Shown: positions 24,382-35,838, numbered from the stretch's first letter. The stretch is 64,000 nt of DNA from Symsagittifera roscoffensis (GCF_963678635.1 NC_087066.1:1014201-1078200), one strand, 5' to 3'. Program-made: numbers and translations. Notes: generated by a model from the letters alone, not told the origin.

Positions 24382-24755
24382 TAATGAACGCAGTGAAGAC
24401 TTTTACCAAGACTTATTGAATGCACTTTTTGCGTGCAATTGAAATTCGTCTGCTGAAAGTAACGTAAATGGCCTCTCCAAATACGAACGTGGAAATGGCG
24501 CAAAAAAAACGAACAATTTCTTGTTCCGAAAGTGGAATATAATTTTTAGATTTCCGGAGGAATAAAAATGTTACCTGTTGATCCAGTTTTCTCAAGTTGG
24601 GTTAATGTTATCAAAAAAGCGCCAGTCATAAATCTTTCCAGAAATTCAAAGAGCTTAAAGGGCATCCATTTTTTCTTTGAAACTGGAAAGTTGATTTTTT
24701 TAAAATCAAATTCAGTGTTTTTTCTGTTTACCTGCGTTTATTACTCTTTTTTGAT
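24382..24755. repeat. GAGTAATGAACG-family element, single copy
   Basis: Begins AGAGTAATGAACGCAGTGAA and ends CTGCGTTTATTACTC, followed by TTGATTGTCAGTTGGC. Central motifs (GATCCAGTTTTCTCAA, TTCAAAGAGCTTAAAGG) align with the array at 21,275-23,410. The part between 24,420 and 24,520 differs from other copies. Confidence 0.75.
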
Positions 24756-25029
24756 TGTCAGTTGGCGATGTTTTTTTTATTAAGTTGCTTTTAGTATTCT
24801 GATTCACCTCTGGTGTTTGTTTGTAAAATTTTTAACCTTGTAATCCTTAGTATTTCTTTGTTTCGTGTTTCTCGCTCAAAAACTTCGTTTTGCTCAAATG
24901 ATTTCGGCCTAGATTTTATCTGCTTTCTATCTAATTTCGAGTCATTTCAAGGGAAACGTAATTTTTGTGCGCATCTCTGGATTGCTAAAAATGCTAATTA
25001 TTTTAATAGAAATTATAGTCAAATTTTCG

Positions 25030-26725
25030 TGACCGGTCTCATATTGCGTCTTTCGACGACCGAAAAAATTGTGTGTTTTATAAGGGCGAAGGGAACTTTT
25101 TAACTTTTCAAAATTCTTCAGTCTTGTTTGATTTTTTTTCGGCTTAGATGGTTTCCGCCTAGGTATTTTTGGCTTTGTTACCGCTTGGTAAATTATGTTA
25201 CGATGCTAATTTCACATACTGTTGTCTCTGCCTAATTTTGTTTCAAAACTAGCCTGATTCATTTTCATAGATTTAGTTTTTTTTTGACATTTTCGTTTTT
25301 TTTTTTCGATTTTTTTGTGTTGTATCGCAAGTGGTGCGAAACTCAGCTTCGCCCCTGTGTACAATGTGATATTAAGAACGTAATTTGCCAATATTTTTTA
25401 CTGAAACATGGAATCGAAAGAATATAGAACATTTTTAAAATATATAATTCATACATCTGTGAAATTAAGAACCTGATTTGCGGCTTGACCGACGTTGTTC
25501 TCCAAAACAAAAGTCTGTGAACGATTTCCACGCAATTTGCACGCAAGTTATTGTCTAAATTCAGTTACTTTTCGATCGTCTATTTTTCTGTCTAACTTCC
25601 TAAAGCGGTTATCAATTTGGGTTAATTAACGCGAGACCTGTTTAATTTTTGCCTAAACGGCGAGATAACCGAATTCAGAAATATATTCAAAATTGTTTGG
25701 GGCAAGCTTTTTTGAAGTGATATGGTACAAGATGTGAAAAATATCACTTCACTTTACTAAGCGTGTGGGGGAAAGATTATCAAAAAAATCTCATCGAAAA
25801 ATCTTACCGAATATTTATTATGCCATTTGAAATATATAATTCATACATCTGTGAAATTAAGAACCTGATTTGCGGCTTGACCGACGTTGTTTTCCAAAAC
25901 AAAAGTCTGTGAACGATTTCCACGCAATTTGCACGCAAGTTATTGTCTAAATTCAGTTACTTTTCGATCGTCTATTTTTCTGTCTAACTTCCTAAAGCGG
26001 TTATCAATTTGGGTTAATTAACGCGAGACCTGTTTAATTTTTGCCTAAACGGCGAGATAACCGAATTCAGAAATATATTCAAAATTGTTTGGGGCAAGCT
26101 TTTTTAAAAGTGATATGGTACAAGATGTGAAAAATATCACTTCAATTTACTAAGCGTGTGGGGGAAAGATTATCAAAAAAAATCTCATCGAAAAATTTTA
26201 CCGAATATTTATTATGCCATTTTAACCTTTATGGCATTCAATTGTTAAGATATTTGCTCAAAACTGGTTTCAATTTTGTTTCTATATAATTTTGCTTTTT
26301 TAAATGTATTTTCCGCAAATATAAGATCCTTCCAGACAACATGTTGGATGTTTTAAGTGTTGGTAATGGTTTTTTTCGACATTTTTAACATTTTTGGAAA
26401 TAGTGCTTTTTTTACTGTCTGCTTTTTTGCAATGCGGTTTTTATTTAGTATCGAAAGTGGCGCGAAGCTCCGCTTTGCTTGTATAAAAAATTCACTGATT
26501 TTTCTATTTTCTTTCCTCGTTTGTTGCAACTGATGCAAGGCTCAGCTTTGACTTTGTGTTATAATTGATTTTGCTTTTTATTCTGTTTTTAGTGCTTTTG
26601 TTGTTGGTGCTTACTTTTTGAAAACAGTTAAGTTTAGATGATAATTATAAAAGTTCGTGCATCTATTCTTGCACAGTTAATGTTTGTTCAAAATCTTATA
26701 TATGCGTGGATTAACGAACTGATTT
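25030..26725. repeat. Dispersed 1.2-kb repeat, copy 2, with internal duplication
   Basis: Matches 17,650-18,860 throughout. It is longer because a 392-bp segment (25,439-25,830) is repeated immediately (25,831-26,222) with almost no differences. The duplicated segment also contains about 110 bp (ACATCTGTGAAATTAAGAAC onward) that copy 1 lacks. Three hairpin motifs of the GCGAAGC type sit at about 25,335, 26,460 and 26,530. Confidence 0.85.
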
Positions 26726-28014
26726 TTAAGCACCAAAGACGAACTGAGCACCAATCATAAATCGTTCGTGAAATTCAAAGAGCCATCTAGTTTTTCTTGG
26801 AAGTTCGAAAGTGTTTAGTTTTATGTTTAGAGGTTTGACTTCGCGTTTGTTTTTAAGGTCATTCCAATTCACTTATGCATTCCATTGACAAAAATGCAAA
26901 TCGCGCTAAAAACTTTGAATGAATTTTGGTTTCAAAAGTGGATTTCAAAGCGAAGTAAAAAGCTATTCAAATTTACTCTTTGAGAATAAAACAGGTATCC
27001 TAAAAATAAATGCTATTTGGTATTTGTAATTCTTTCTTGAGATACTTGGGAAACTTTTTGCACGTTTCGGAAGTTTTTTCGCAAAAATTTTTTTGTTATG
27101 TTTTCCTATTATTTTTTCTAAAACTTTTTAAACCATTGTTGCAAAAGTGGTCCCTATGGAAAAAGAAATCGGCTGCCCAGCTGTGTTCCTGCATATTCCG
27201 TTAGTATCTTTTCACCTTACCCGACGTTCTAATTCGGTTCTATTAACCATTTCAGTGGGTGGTATTTCCGACCCATTTTTGGAATGAGGATAAATCATAT
27301 GAGGATCTCCTCTCTAGCTACTTTCTCAAAAACTACCCAGCAAAAAAACGGGTAGTAGTAACCTACCCAAATTAAGCGGCTCATCCCTTACTTAATTAGA
27401 GAAACCGTTATGGTTTTCGGTAAAATCCAATTTTTGAAAGTTTCGCAGTTCCTCTTGCATTAATACAACAGATTCTAAAAATATCAATCAGGTACCTCCA
27501 GCTTTCGCTGGGCGAGCCACTAGTGCTTTATTACGATACTGTCAATCATAAAAGAGGTTTGATAATGAAAGAGCTTACTTTCTGCTTCCTTGAGTCATTA
27601 ACACTTTCCAACTCCGTTTGCTTTATTTGGACAGTTTAGCTCCCTTTTCTCACCTAAATGTAAATGATTCGAACACTCCCAACAAGTCGGAAAGAACTTT
27701 GAGCCGTTTCTGAATACTTCAAGAAAAACTCGTAAGAGGTCAGGTATGGTTTATATTTAAGCCCCATTATCACCCACAATATACTTCTAAAATTTTAACA
27801 TCTTTTTAGCCATTATTATCCCTCATTTTATCATGCTTGTTCAGACAAAAAATTGAGACAAATAATGAAGAACAAAGTTGAAAAAGTTTCGATATTTTTC
27901 AAATATTTCCAATTTTTTGATTTCTTAGATTACTGCGGTCTCTCTTAGATCTCTCTGTTTTTCTAATGGCGCAGCGGGCAGCTTACCATTCTTTAATGAA
28001 GACCCTACCAGGAT

Positions 28015-28185
28015 TCGATGAACGTAGTAAAGAATCTTATATAGGTTGTGATGGTTTTTTCAACAAAGTGTCAATCATAAATTGTTCTCGAAATTGAAGA
28101 GCTTGAAGGCCATTGTTTTTTGAAGTTCAGTCAGTATTTTTTTTGTTTTCTTGCGTTAATTGGCTCGTTTCAAACTGTTGGCTAT
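28015..28185. repeat. GAGTAATGAACG-family fragment
   Basis: A shortened copy: GATGAACGTAGTAAAGAATC with TTATATAGGTTGTGATGG at the left, and TTTTCTTGCGTTAATTGGCTC then CAAACTGTTGGCTATG at the right. The middle of the element is deleted. It lies shortly before the acceptor of the large Staufen exon. Confidence 0.6.
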
Positions 28186-28346
28186 GTTGTGATTGGAGTT
28201 GACAAGTCACGCATTATTCCAAATTTCATTAAACTTGTGAGTGAAAAGCGTTTCCGAAGTTGAAAAGTTTTTAATCTATGATAGCATTTTGAGTTCATTT
28301 AAAAGAACCAAGGTCCTAATTTTTTTGAAATAGCGAAAATATTTAG

Positions 28347-29347
28347 GGCGGATTTCAGCAGCAACATCAGCAATCGCTCCCCCATTCTGGACATGGTGTG
28401 GGTGGAGAGATGAGCTACTCGCGACAACAGCCACCGAACATGTCGAACCTTGCAATGTCTTACCCCATTCTGGGACAGCCACCGCAGCACTCATACACTT
28501 ACGGGGACAAAGGGACAGGAGGAGGAGGGGGAGAGAACCAGTTCCACGGTCAGACATACTCGGGAAGTCAGGGAAGCTATTGTTGGAACTCAGCCACCGT
28601 AAGCACAGCTCCCAATTCCGCTGTCCCCTTTGCCCTGAGGGAGGGAGGGGGAGGCTATCACAGAACGGGTAGTTTCTCCTCACGCGACCCAGGAGGAAGA
28701 GGGGATCAGCAGCAGCAGCAGTCTTCGAGGGGAATGCAAACCAACTACTCGTCCTCTTCCCACAAATCTGCAGGCGGATACTACTACTCACAAGGACCAA
28801 CTTCAAACAACAGCAGTCAGCAGCAGAATTCGATGGCGTGTCTAAGTGAGTTCGCATCCAGACACGGACTGGAGACGAAATTCACAGTGCGAAATGTGGA
28901 CTACTCGGACCGCAGCAACAGTCTCTACTCCTCCTCGGATGCAGCAGCCCCCACTGACACATACGACAGCAGTGCGAGAGGGGGAGGAGTGGGCAACGTC
29001 AACAGGGGTAGTGGGGGCAGATATGGATACAATCATGGCCACAGTGGTGGAGGACAAGTGGGGGGATACTACTGCTATGGGTACTCGGGGGGTGGCTACA
29101 GAGGGGGGCACTACAGCAGGAGTGGTAATAATGCTGCTGGTGCTACAGGGGGACACGGCAGCAGCGGTGGCTACTATGGCAGAGGACAGCAGGGCTATGC
29201 GACTCGGGGCTCTTCAGCAGGCAGGCCAGATAACACCCACCAGCATCACAACAACCATTACGGCGGTTATTACTCCTCAGCTGCAACGACCTTTGACACC
29301 ACAGCAGGGGCATATTACGGCGACAAGGCATTAAACGCCGCCAGCAG
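28347..29347 (+). CDS. stau: staufen-like exon 3: Gly/Tyr/Gln-rich, first half of split dsRBD2
   Basis: A GC-rich exon of about 1 kb, phase 0 to phase 2. The acceptor is either ATATTTAG (28,346) or GATTTCAG (28,358), both in frame; the donor is AGCAG|GTAATT. About 160 residues of Gln/Ser/Gly/Tyr-rich sequence lead to a dsRBD first helix (MACLSEFASRHGLETKF) and a segment with VDYSDRSNSLY, which resembles the VDPYSRMQSTY segment of vertebrate Staufen dsRBD2. About 140 residues rich in GGY, GYG, GGG and SGG follow before the exon ends. The second half of the domain is in the next exon. Such low-complexity Gly/Tyr segments are common in condensate-forming RNA-binding proteins; that role here is inference. 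Confidence 0.85.
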
Positions 29348-29537
29348 GTAATTGCACAGTGCCATGCGTGCTGTCTACATGCCAAATAAATTGCCACAGC
29401 ACGCATGACAAGCTAGTTTTATTTTCTCGCCTCCATACTAATTTTTATCCATGAAAATGATTGTAACTGCAAGGAGTTCGCTTTGTGATGTTACTATATT
29501 TACTGTTTTAAAGCTATCGACAGCAGCATCCGCAGAG
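29348..29537 (+). other. stau: Staufen intron 3 (190 bp)
   Basis: GTAATT donor and CCGCAGAG acceptor. The phase-2 junction rebuilds an Arg codon and brings the insert of dsRBD2 directly onto its first beta strand. Two other AG dinucleotides shortly upstream would give the wrong phase. Confidence 0.7.
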
Positions 29538-30211
29538 ACAGGCGAAGACGTATACAGTCACTCTAGAGATAGGGGGCAGGGAGTACACGGCTTGTGGGAG
29601 GACATCGCAGCAGGCCAAACAGCTGGCAGCAGCCAGGGCGCTGGAGGAATTACAGAGACAGTCGGGATTGGGCGAGGAAGGAGTGAGACGACAGAAGGCG
29701 ACAGGGGTCAGTCAGAGTCGAGGAGGCAAAATGACCTCGTCCACACAACAAACCCACAGTCAGGGCAGTGGTAAAGGGCAAGGTGTGAACAACGAGGAGG
29801 GGCAGGGGCAGGGGGAGGAGGAGGGGAAGATAGGAGGAGGAGGAGGAGGAGGAGGAGATGCAGACGAGGAAGATGCAGTTGGCTCAGGGGCGAGTGGAGA
29901 AGACAGGAGGGAGGGTGTGGTTGAGAAAAGTGAAAAGCGGCACCAAGAGGGGGTGCTAGTCTCTGCTGATGGTGGGAATAGTGGGGCCACCCAGGAGAGG
30001 GGTGGAGGCGGAGAGGACGAGAGGAAGGCTACTACGACCACAATGACTGAGGCTCCTCCACCAGTGAAGCCAGACATCACCCAGGTGTACGAGTATGGAC
30101 ATCGAATGGGTCTGCCAGTGGTGTTTGAGGAGCAGTACAAGGAAAGTGCTGCTCTCTCATCACAGCCACAACATCGCACAGCCAAGGTGTTCACTGTCAC
30201 CTGCAAAATAG
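29538..30211 (+). CDS. stau: staufen-like exon 4: end of dsRBD2, acidic linker, start of dsRBD3
   Basis: 674 nt, phase 2 to phase 1, donor ATAG|GTAAAT. It starts with the beta strands and second helix of dsRBD2 (KTYTVTLEIGG, then GRTSQQAKQLAAARALEELQ), whose Q-A-K-x-x-AAA helix matches Staufen dsRBD2. About 130 residues of Gly/Glu/Ser-rich linker with acidic runs follow. dsRBD3 then begins with DITQVYEYGHRMGLPVVFEE, close to the known start of Staufen dsRBD3 (KSEISQVFEIALKRN-type helix), and continues to KVFTVTCKIG, where the exon ends inside the beta sheet. Confidence 0.9.
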
Positions 30212-30650
30212 GTAAATCACTCGAGCTCTCCTGCTCTTTAAACTGATTCACAGTTTTGTCTCTAATTGTTGCGATACTTATTAAGAAACATGAACGTAGT
30301 GAGTACTCTTTTATAGGTCTTGGTGACTTTTTTGTGTTTGTTTTCCAGGAAGGAGTCCTAACATTTGTTCACGCCCAGTTTTGGTTTTTCGCGGTTTTTT
30401 GATAATTTTTATTTACTCTTAAGTTCACTTCATTTTTTGTTGAACGTTAGGTAAACTTCATTAAAGAGCAGCGAAAGTAAAACGGTCTTGATTGTGAACT
30501 TGTTTACTGTGTTCATGTTCGGGCAACAGGGTAGTCACCTGAGTCCCCCGTTGGCTGTCCTTTATGGTTATGAATTTAGTAAATGTATAATATTAATTTG
30601 TGAGAAATGAATCATCTCCTTCCCGTAGTTACTATGTACATGCTACTTTT

Positions 30651-31190
30651 TTGATATGTTTTTGAGACTGTATATGTTGCTTTGCCCCCAAGCAAAAAGA
30701 ACGGATAACGACTTCAAATCGCCGACCTTCCGAGTGAGAAGCGCACGCGTAATCACGTCACCGCAGTTTACTGTTTCACTTTTTTGATATGTTTTTGAGA
30801 ATGTATATGTTGCTTTGCCCCAAGCAACAAGAACGGATAATGGATAACGACTTCAAATCGCCGACCTTCCGAGTGAGAAGCGCACGCGTAATCACGTCAC
30901 CGCAGTTTACTGTTTCACTTTTTTGATGTTTTTGAGAATGTATATGTTGCTTTGCCCCAAGCAACAAGAACGGATAATGGATAACGACTTCAAATCGCCG
31001 ACCTTCCGAGTGAGAAGCGCACGCGTAATCACGTCACCGCAGTTTACTGTTTCACTTTTTTGATATGTTTTTGAGAATGTATATGTGGCTTTGCCCTAAG
31101 CAACAAGAACGGATAATGGATAACGACTTCAAATCGCCGACCTTCCGAGTGAGAAGCGCACGCGTAATCACGTCACCGCAGTTCACTCTT
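30651..31190 (-). repeat. Four tandem ~137-bp units with a tRNA-like core
   Basis: Units start at 30,651, 30,784, 30,923 and 31,060 and are nearly identical apart from small indels (for example AAAAAGAACGG against AACAAGAACGG). Read on the minus strand, the core runs GTGACGTGATTACGCG, then GCGCTTCTCACTCGGAAGG, then GTCGGCGATTTGAAGTC. This resembles the D arm, anticodon region and T arm (box A and box B positions) of a tRNA-derived SINE head. It is not a functional tRNA: the T-loop GTTCGA is changed and no acceptor stem closes. Confidence 0.7.
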
Positions 31191-31659
31191 TCAATTCCTA
31201 AAACTCATATTCAAATTTGGAGTGCTTTTGTTTTTAGCCAAGTTTGTATTCAATGAGAGCAAAAATATACGATTTTTTTTTGAAAAGGTTAAGTATCAAT
31301 CAAAAACTTGAGGTAAATTAGGATGCCTCTTAACTTGCGAATTTTCTGTTCTATTAATGTGTTTTAGTTCGGGATACGATGATTTTCATGTAAGCTGAAC
31401 CTTTGACCCTAATGCTCCAATATTGCTCTATTTTCTGGATTCTGTTTTTGGGCATTAAAATATCCGGATATCATTTTATTATCATGTTATTATTCATGTT
31501 ATTGCTATCGGTTACTAGACTTTTTTACGTTCGTGACGTTTCTCGCAAAGTTTGCTCATCATTCTACGTAATATTAAATTCTAATACTTCGACTGATTCT
31601 GCTCATTTTGTGCAGAGGTAACAAAAGCATGACTTCACAATAAAAATTCTTATTTCTAC

Positions 31660-32610
31660 ATTGGGGCGCTGTCATGGAAGGCTCTAAGGGGTTGCACAAC
31701 CTGCCTACAAATACGAATAATCAAATCCTTGAAATTTCCGAGACCTGGCGTTTATGAAATTTTGAACAAATTTGAAAAATTTCATATTCAAGGAACTTCA
31801 AGTTTTGAAATTTCCAACCCTACAGCTGTGTGTTGTCAGGATACTCTCTGATCTTGCTGCCAAAAATGACTGCTCAAATCTATGACGAGATTTGACGTGT
31901 GTTATGGATTCCCGAAAACTTTGATGTAATTCAGATTTGAAAATACCAACCCTACAATGGGTTGCTGTCAAAATTTTCTCAGGGGTTGCAAATTTTGTTT
32001 CCATATGGGGTTGCTTAAATTTTCTTAGTTTACCAGATGTGACGTTTTTTATTATCTAAGAATTTTTTGAAAAATTTTTGTAATAAATTTGAAAAAATTA
32101 ACACAATAGTGGGTGTCTGTCAGAGTACCCTCAGGGTTGCAAATCTTGCCTTCAAATTTTTCTACTCAAACCCTTTTAGCTTCCGAGGTATGATGTTGTC
32201 TTCGATTTTAATGAAAAAAAATTAAGCTTTGAAAAAACTTCACAAGAGTTTGAGATTCCAAACTTCATGGTGGAATGCTGTCTTTGTACTCTCAAGAAGT
32301 TCAATTCCGGACTTCAAATATGACTTCTCAACACTTTTTGGTTGCCTAGATATAACGTTGTTCATGATTTTTTGAAACGATTAAAATATTCAAATTTCAA
32401 AATTCCCAAATTTGAAAATGTCGACGTTTTCGTGGTTTGAAGACAGGGTACTCCCAGCAGTGTTCCATATTTATGTTTGCTCAAGCTTCTTCACTTTCTG
32501 AGATATGTTGTTTTTTTTCAAAACAATGAATTTAATAAAATTGCTCAAAGTTAGAAAATGTCCACTCTATGATTGGGTGATGTTAAAGTACTTCCAAGCA
32601 AATCCAATAT
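31660..32610. repeat. Degenerate ~150-bp tandem repeat
   Basis: A recurring core of the form CCAACCCTACAATGGGTTGC followed by TGTCA, a TACTCTC-like block and AGGGGTTGCA appears near 31,809, 31,944, 32,098, 32,254, 32,421 and 32,567, a spacing of 135-167 bp. The copies are strongly diverged, which points to an old array. The same motif occurs again at 36,390-36,600. Confidence 0.65.
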
Positions 32611-33108
32611 GACAATTGATTCATATGATGAATCATTTAATTGATTCATTTAATTGTAGTATCCAGAGCTTAAAACATTTGCATTTTTAAAATTTGGAAA
32701 AAAAACAATTCTGTCTATCAATTTTATATTTTACAATCCTGTATTTGTCGAAGCAGCTTTGCTAGTAATATGAAAATCAAAGAGTTGTAAGGCGCGACAT
32801 TTCTTGGGAGTATTAAAGGTAGATGATGAACAAAACGCATTTTCAACTTTTTGTGCATTTTCCGTAGTTTGCCGAGCTTGAATTGGCTTATTCGCCGCTC
32901 TGGCAAGGTTCTTACTTCGTCTGAAAGTGTTTTGTGGATGAAATGGTTACGCTTTTGCTTCCAGGTAAATCGAAATCAAGTTAAGAGAAATCAAGAATGA
33001 GCTTTTTTGGCGTTACGTTTGAAATACTTGTTAGGACCTGAACTCTATTCGAAGTGACGTTATGTGTTTGTTGTGTTGTGGTGTGATTTGTTGTGTGTGG
33101 TTGTGTAG

Positions 33109-33482
33109 GGGACGAGTACGTTGCGGAGGCTGAGGCAGTGGGCAAGAAGAGTGCACACAGGGCAGCTGCGAGGAAGATGCTGCAGATATTGCCCCCTCTT
33201 CCCCCCTCCTCCACCTCCTCATTCCTCAACGGCAGACATCCATTCCCTCGACCACACTACCACTATGGCAACAGTCACTGGCACCAGGACCACAGACAAC
33301 ACCACCCCCATCAACCCCATTACACTAGCCCTCATTTGGGCTATGCGGGCACAGGCAGTGGCATGGCAATGGGTATGGGTATGGGTGGCATGCCCCCCTC
33401 CTACCACTATCCCTTCTCGCACCACCCACATTCACAGCAAGACTGGAGAAACCCGCAAAGAAGACAACAACTCCATCCAAAG
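33109..33482 (+). CDS. stau: staufen-like exon 5: end of dsRBD3, His/Pro-rich linker
   Basis: 374 nt, phase 1 to phase 0; acceptor GGTTGTGTAG, donor CCAAAG|GTAAGA. The exon completes dsRBD3 with GDEYVAEAEAVG and helix 2, KKSAHRAAARKMLQIL. The usual KKxAK RNA-contact motif reads KKSAH, so one lysine is replaced by histidine. The rest is a Pro/His/Gly/Met/Tyr-rich linker of about 90 residues. The match across the junction to exon 4 is precise, which makes this one of the safest splice calls in the window. Confidence 0.9.
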
Positions 33483-33795
33483 GTAAGACATTTTAGTCCT
33501 CCCACAGATGGTTTTTGTCCTTGTTTGCTTCAAAACGTGCATAACTTTGACCAATAAAATTAAATAGTTGATCTTTCTGAATCCTTGTCTGAAAGTTTTT
33601 TTCAGTATGCCGTTAAAATAGGGTATTATGTTATGTATGGAAGGTTATTGCAACGATGTTGTTACCGTTCTAACGAGTTGTAAAAAATACTGTCGGCTGG
33701 CTATGTTTATTATAAGTCAGCGTTAGTTGTTTAGTACGACTCTCATTTTTTTCCAACCTAAGTTGCAAATATTGGTTCCACTTTTGGTGGGTATT

Positions 33796-34004
33796 CACAC
33801 ATTTCGCCCCTCACACGTTTCGCTCCTCGTTAATTACTGGCACATTTTGTCCCACGCACATTTCGCCCCCAACACATTTCGCCCCTAAAATGTACATTAA
33901 GAAAGCGGCGTTAATTAACCGTGTAAAAAATTAGGGGCGAAATGTGCGAGGACAAAATGTGTGAAACTATTATAGGCGAAATGTGCGAGGTGCGAAATGT
34001 GCCA
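33796..34004. mobile_element. Palindromic element built of CACATTTCGCCCC motifs
   Basis: The left arm has five forward copies or variants of CACATTTCGCCCC between 33,796 and 33,890. The right arm has four inverted ones (GGGGCGAAATGTG and variants) between 33,935 and 34,003. A short centre (GTTAATTAACCG) separates them. The block sits inside a separate repeat, which resumes on the far side with CATTTTGGTGGCACC. It is probably a nonautonomous DNA element; no target-site duplication could be fixed. Confidence 0.65.
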
Positions 34005-35319
34005 CTAGATTTAAGCAGGAGCGAACCGTGGGGCATTCATTTTGGTGGCACCTTTACGGTTTTTGATAGCATATGCTTTGACATTCGAGTACTAACAAAT
34101 TAACACAGTTGATGCATTTTTAATTCATCAATTGAACCGAAAAAAGCTATTTGTTCAAACAGTTATCACACAAGCGAAGCGAAGTGTATGTTTACGAACA
34201 ACTTTTTTTCCAACCTAAGTCGCAAATAAAAATGCTCATTAGTGACACTTTTGGTATATTTCAATTTCATCATATTTAAGCGTACTTAAGCATAGGTAAT
34301 TTAATACGATATAGTGCTAGTTTATTTTTGGTTAGTGTTATGTCCTGTGTGTAAACAACAGGTGTTATGAAATGTATGGGATTTGTTAATTTGCGTTTTT
34401 TGCCACCCTTTGGAAAATTTTTTGAACTTTTCGCAAAAATTTCATTTTTTCTCAAGCAATACTGAATCAATTTTCAAAACAATGTTGTCATTGGAAAAAC
34501 TGGCTGTTATTCTATGTGCCTGCATATTTTGCTTGTCTCTTTTGAGTTCACATCACGTTCTACGGCTTTCGAAAGTTTCAGTTGGGGGATTTTTGATTTA
34601 CTTGATTTTGAATTTGTTCATTTTCTCAAATAATAAATGCATAAATCTAAGATGAACGTTTAAACTAAAGAACTAATCATTGGGATCTCTCCTTCTCATG
34701 TGGCTATTTTCTAAATTCGGGAAAAAAGGTATGGCCTCAAACAAGCCAATTTTTTGAAATTATAGTTAATTTATAAATTTTTTTGATTTTTCTCAAAAAC
34801 TACCCTGCCAAATCGGAGAATAGGAGTTGAACCGGAAGAAAAAAAATGTGGTATTCAAATCTTCCCTGCGCAAGCAGCTATGCTCTGCGTTTTGAAAAAA
34901 TATGGCCTTAGAAAATGTACATTTTTTTGAAACTTTGCACGTTTTTTGGAGAACTTATTTTTTCTTCAAAAACCAGCCTGCTGATTCTGAGGTTGATAAT
35001 ACATTGAAACTAACATTGTGCTTAGATTTTTCCTTTGTAATCTGTTTCTCTTTTTAGAGATGCTTTTTGCATTCTCCTCGCTTGTGTTGCGAAGAGCAGC
35101 TTTGCCTCTGTGTAAAAACTCGATTTCAGAAATATGACGCAGTTTTTGAAATGCATAATTTATACTGAATGTGACTTTGTGTGTGCTTTTCAATTTGTTA
35201 CATGCCAAGTTATTTTGGGTGCCTTCAGTTTGTTATTTTCAAATTTTTACTTGCAAAATTGTGGCAGTTTATGAACTTATGTAGCTGCTTTGTTTGTGAC
35301 TAGTGCTTGCCGATTTTTG

Positions 35320-35500
35320 AGCGCGCGTGGACGAGGGGGCAGGGCGTGAGACTCCAATTATTGAGGTCGCAGGTTCGAAGCTAAAACAGCAAATTTATAC
35401 TAATCCGAAATTTATTTCATTTTTTCTTATTTACTTTTTATAGATGCTTTTTGTCGTGTTCTGGCTAGTGTTTGCGAAGCGCAGCTTCGCCTTTGTATTT
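35320..35500 (+). repeat. tRNA-derived SINE-like element A
   Basis: The head contains GGGGGCAGGGCGTGAGACTC and then GAGGTCGCAGGTTCGAAGC, in which GGTTCGAAGC fits the Pol III box B. An AT-rich body follows, ending with ATGCTTTTTGTCGTGTT, CTAGTGTTTGCGAAGC and GCAGCTTCGCC. The tail, including the GCGAAGC hairpin, is shared with the element at 35,839. Confidence 0.7.
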
Positions 35501-35838
35501 GATTTAGTGTCAAACATTGAACACAAAGAAGACACTCATATAGGTCGAGTTAATTTTTCTGGTTTTAAGATGCTCTAAAAGTTCGGATCTGATTTCATGC
35601 ATATTAATGCACATATGAATGAACTAATGTATATATGCAACTTTATTACGCTAAGAAGCAGCAGCGTAATGTATCAGTACGAACCTTTTTTTCTAATCTA
35701 ACTTGTAAGTAGAAAGTGTCCATGAAAATTGTTCATTTATTTGGTGGCACTTACTGTAATCACGATCTGTAGCATTTGAAAATTCAAAGCATCTGTTCTC
35801 TGCTTTATTTTTGGCTAGAATTTGTGTTTTATTAAGCC

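Larger units (their letters stand above)
20677..28346 (+). other. stau: Long intron (7.7 kb) filled with repeats
   Basis: No coding segment with conserved sequence is visible. It holds a 164-bp MITE, the GAGTAATGAACG tandem array, the second 1.2-kb dispersed repeat with an internal 392-bp tandem duplication, and AT-rich spacer. The stretches 23,410-24,380 and 26,730-28,010 show no feature I can identify beyond faint similarity of 27,010-27,360 to 34,380-34,840. Confidence 0.55.
30212..33108 (+). other. stau: Staufen intron 4 (2.9 kb)
   Basis: Contains a fragment of the GAGTAATGAACG family (about 30,290-30,490), the four-copy tRNA-like array (30,651-31,190) and the degenerate ~150-bp repeat (31,660-32,610). 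Nothing coding is visible; 32,620-33,100 shows no identifiable feature. Confidence 0.7.

Noticed and set aside
28276-28857. Long minus-strand open frame opposite Staufen exon 3
   Set aside because: Shadow of a GC-rich exon; the plus strand carries the conserved dsRBD and splice signals. The same applies to 29,760-30,251, 39,214-39,738, 41,035-41,637 and 41,716-42,168.
35360-35385. Functional tRNA genes in the introns
   Set aside because: Box A and B are present, but acceptor and other stems do not pair, and the sequences continue into SINE-like bodies.
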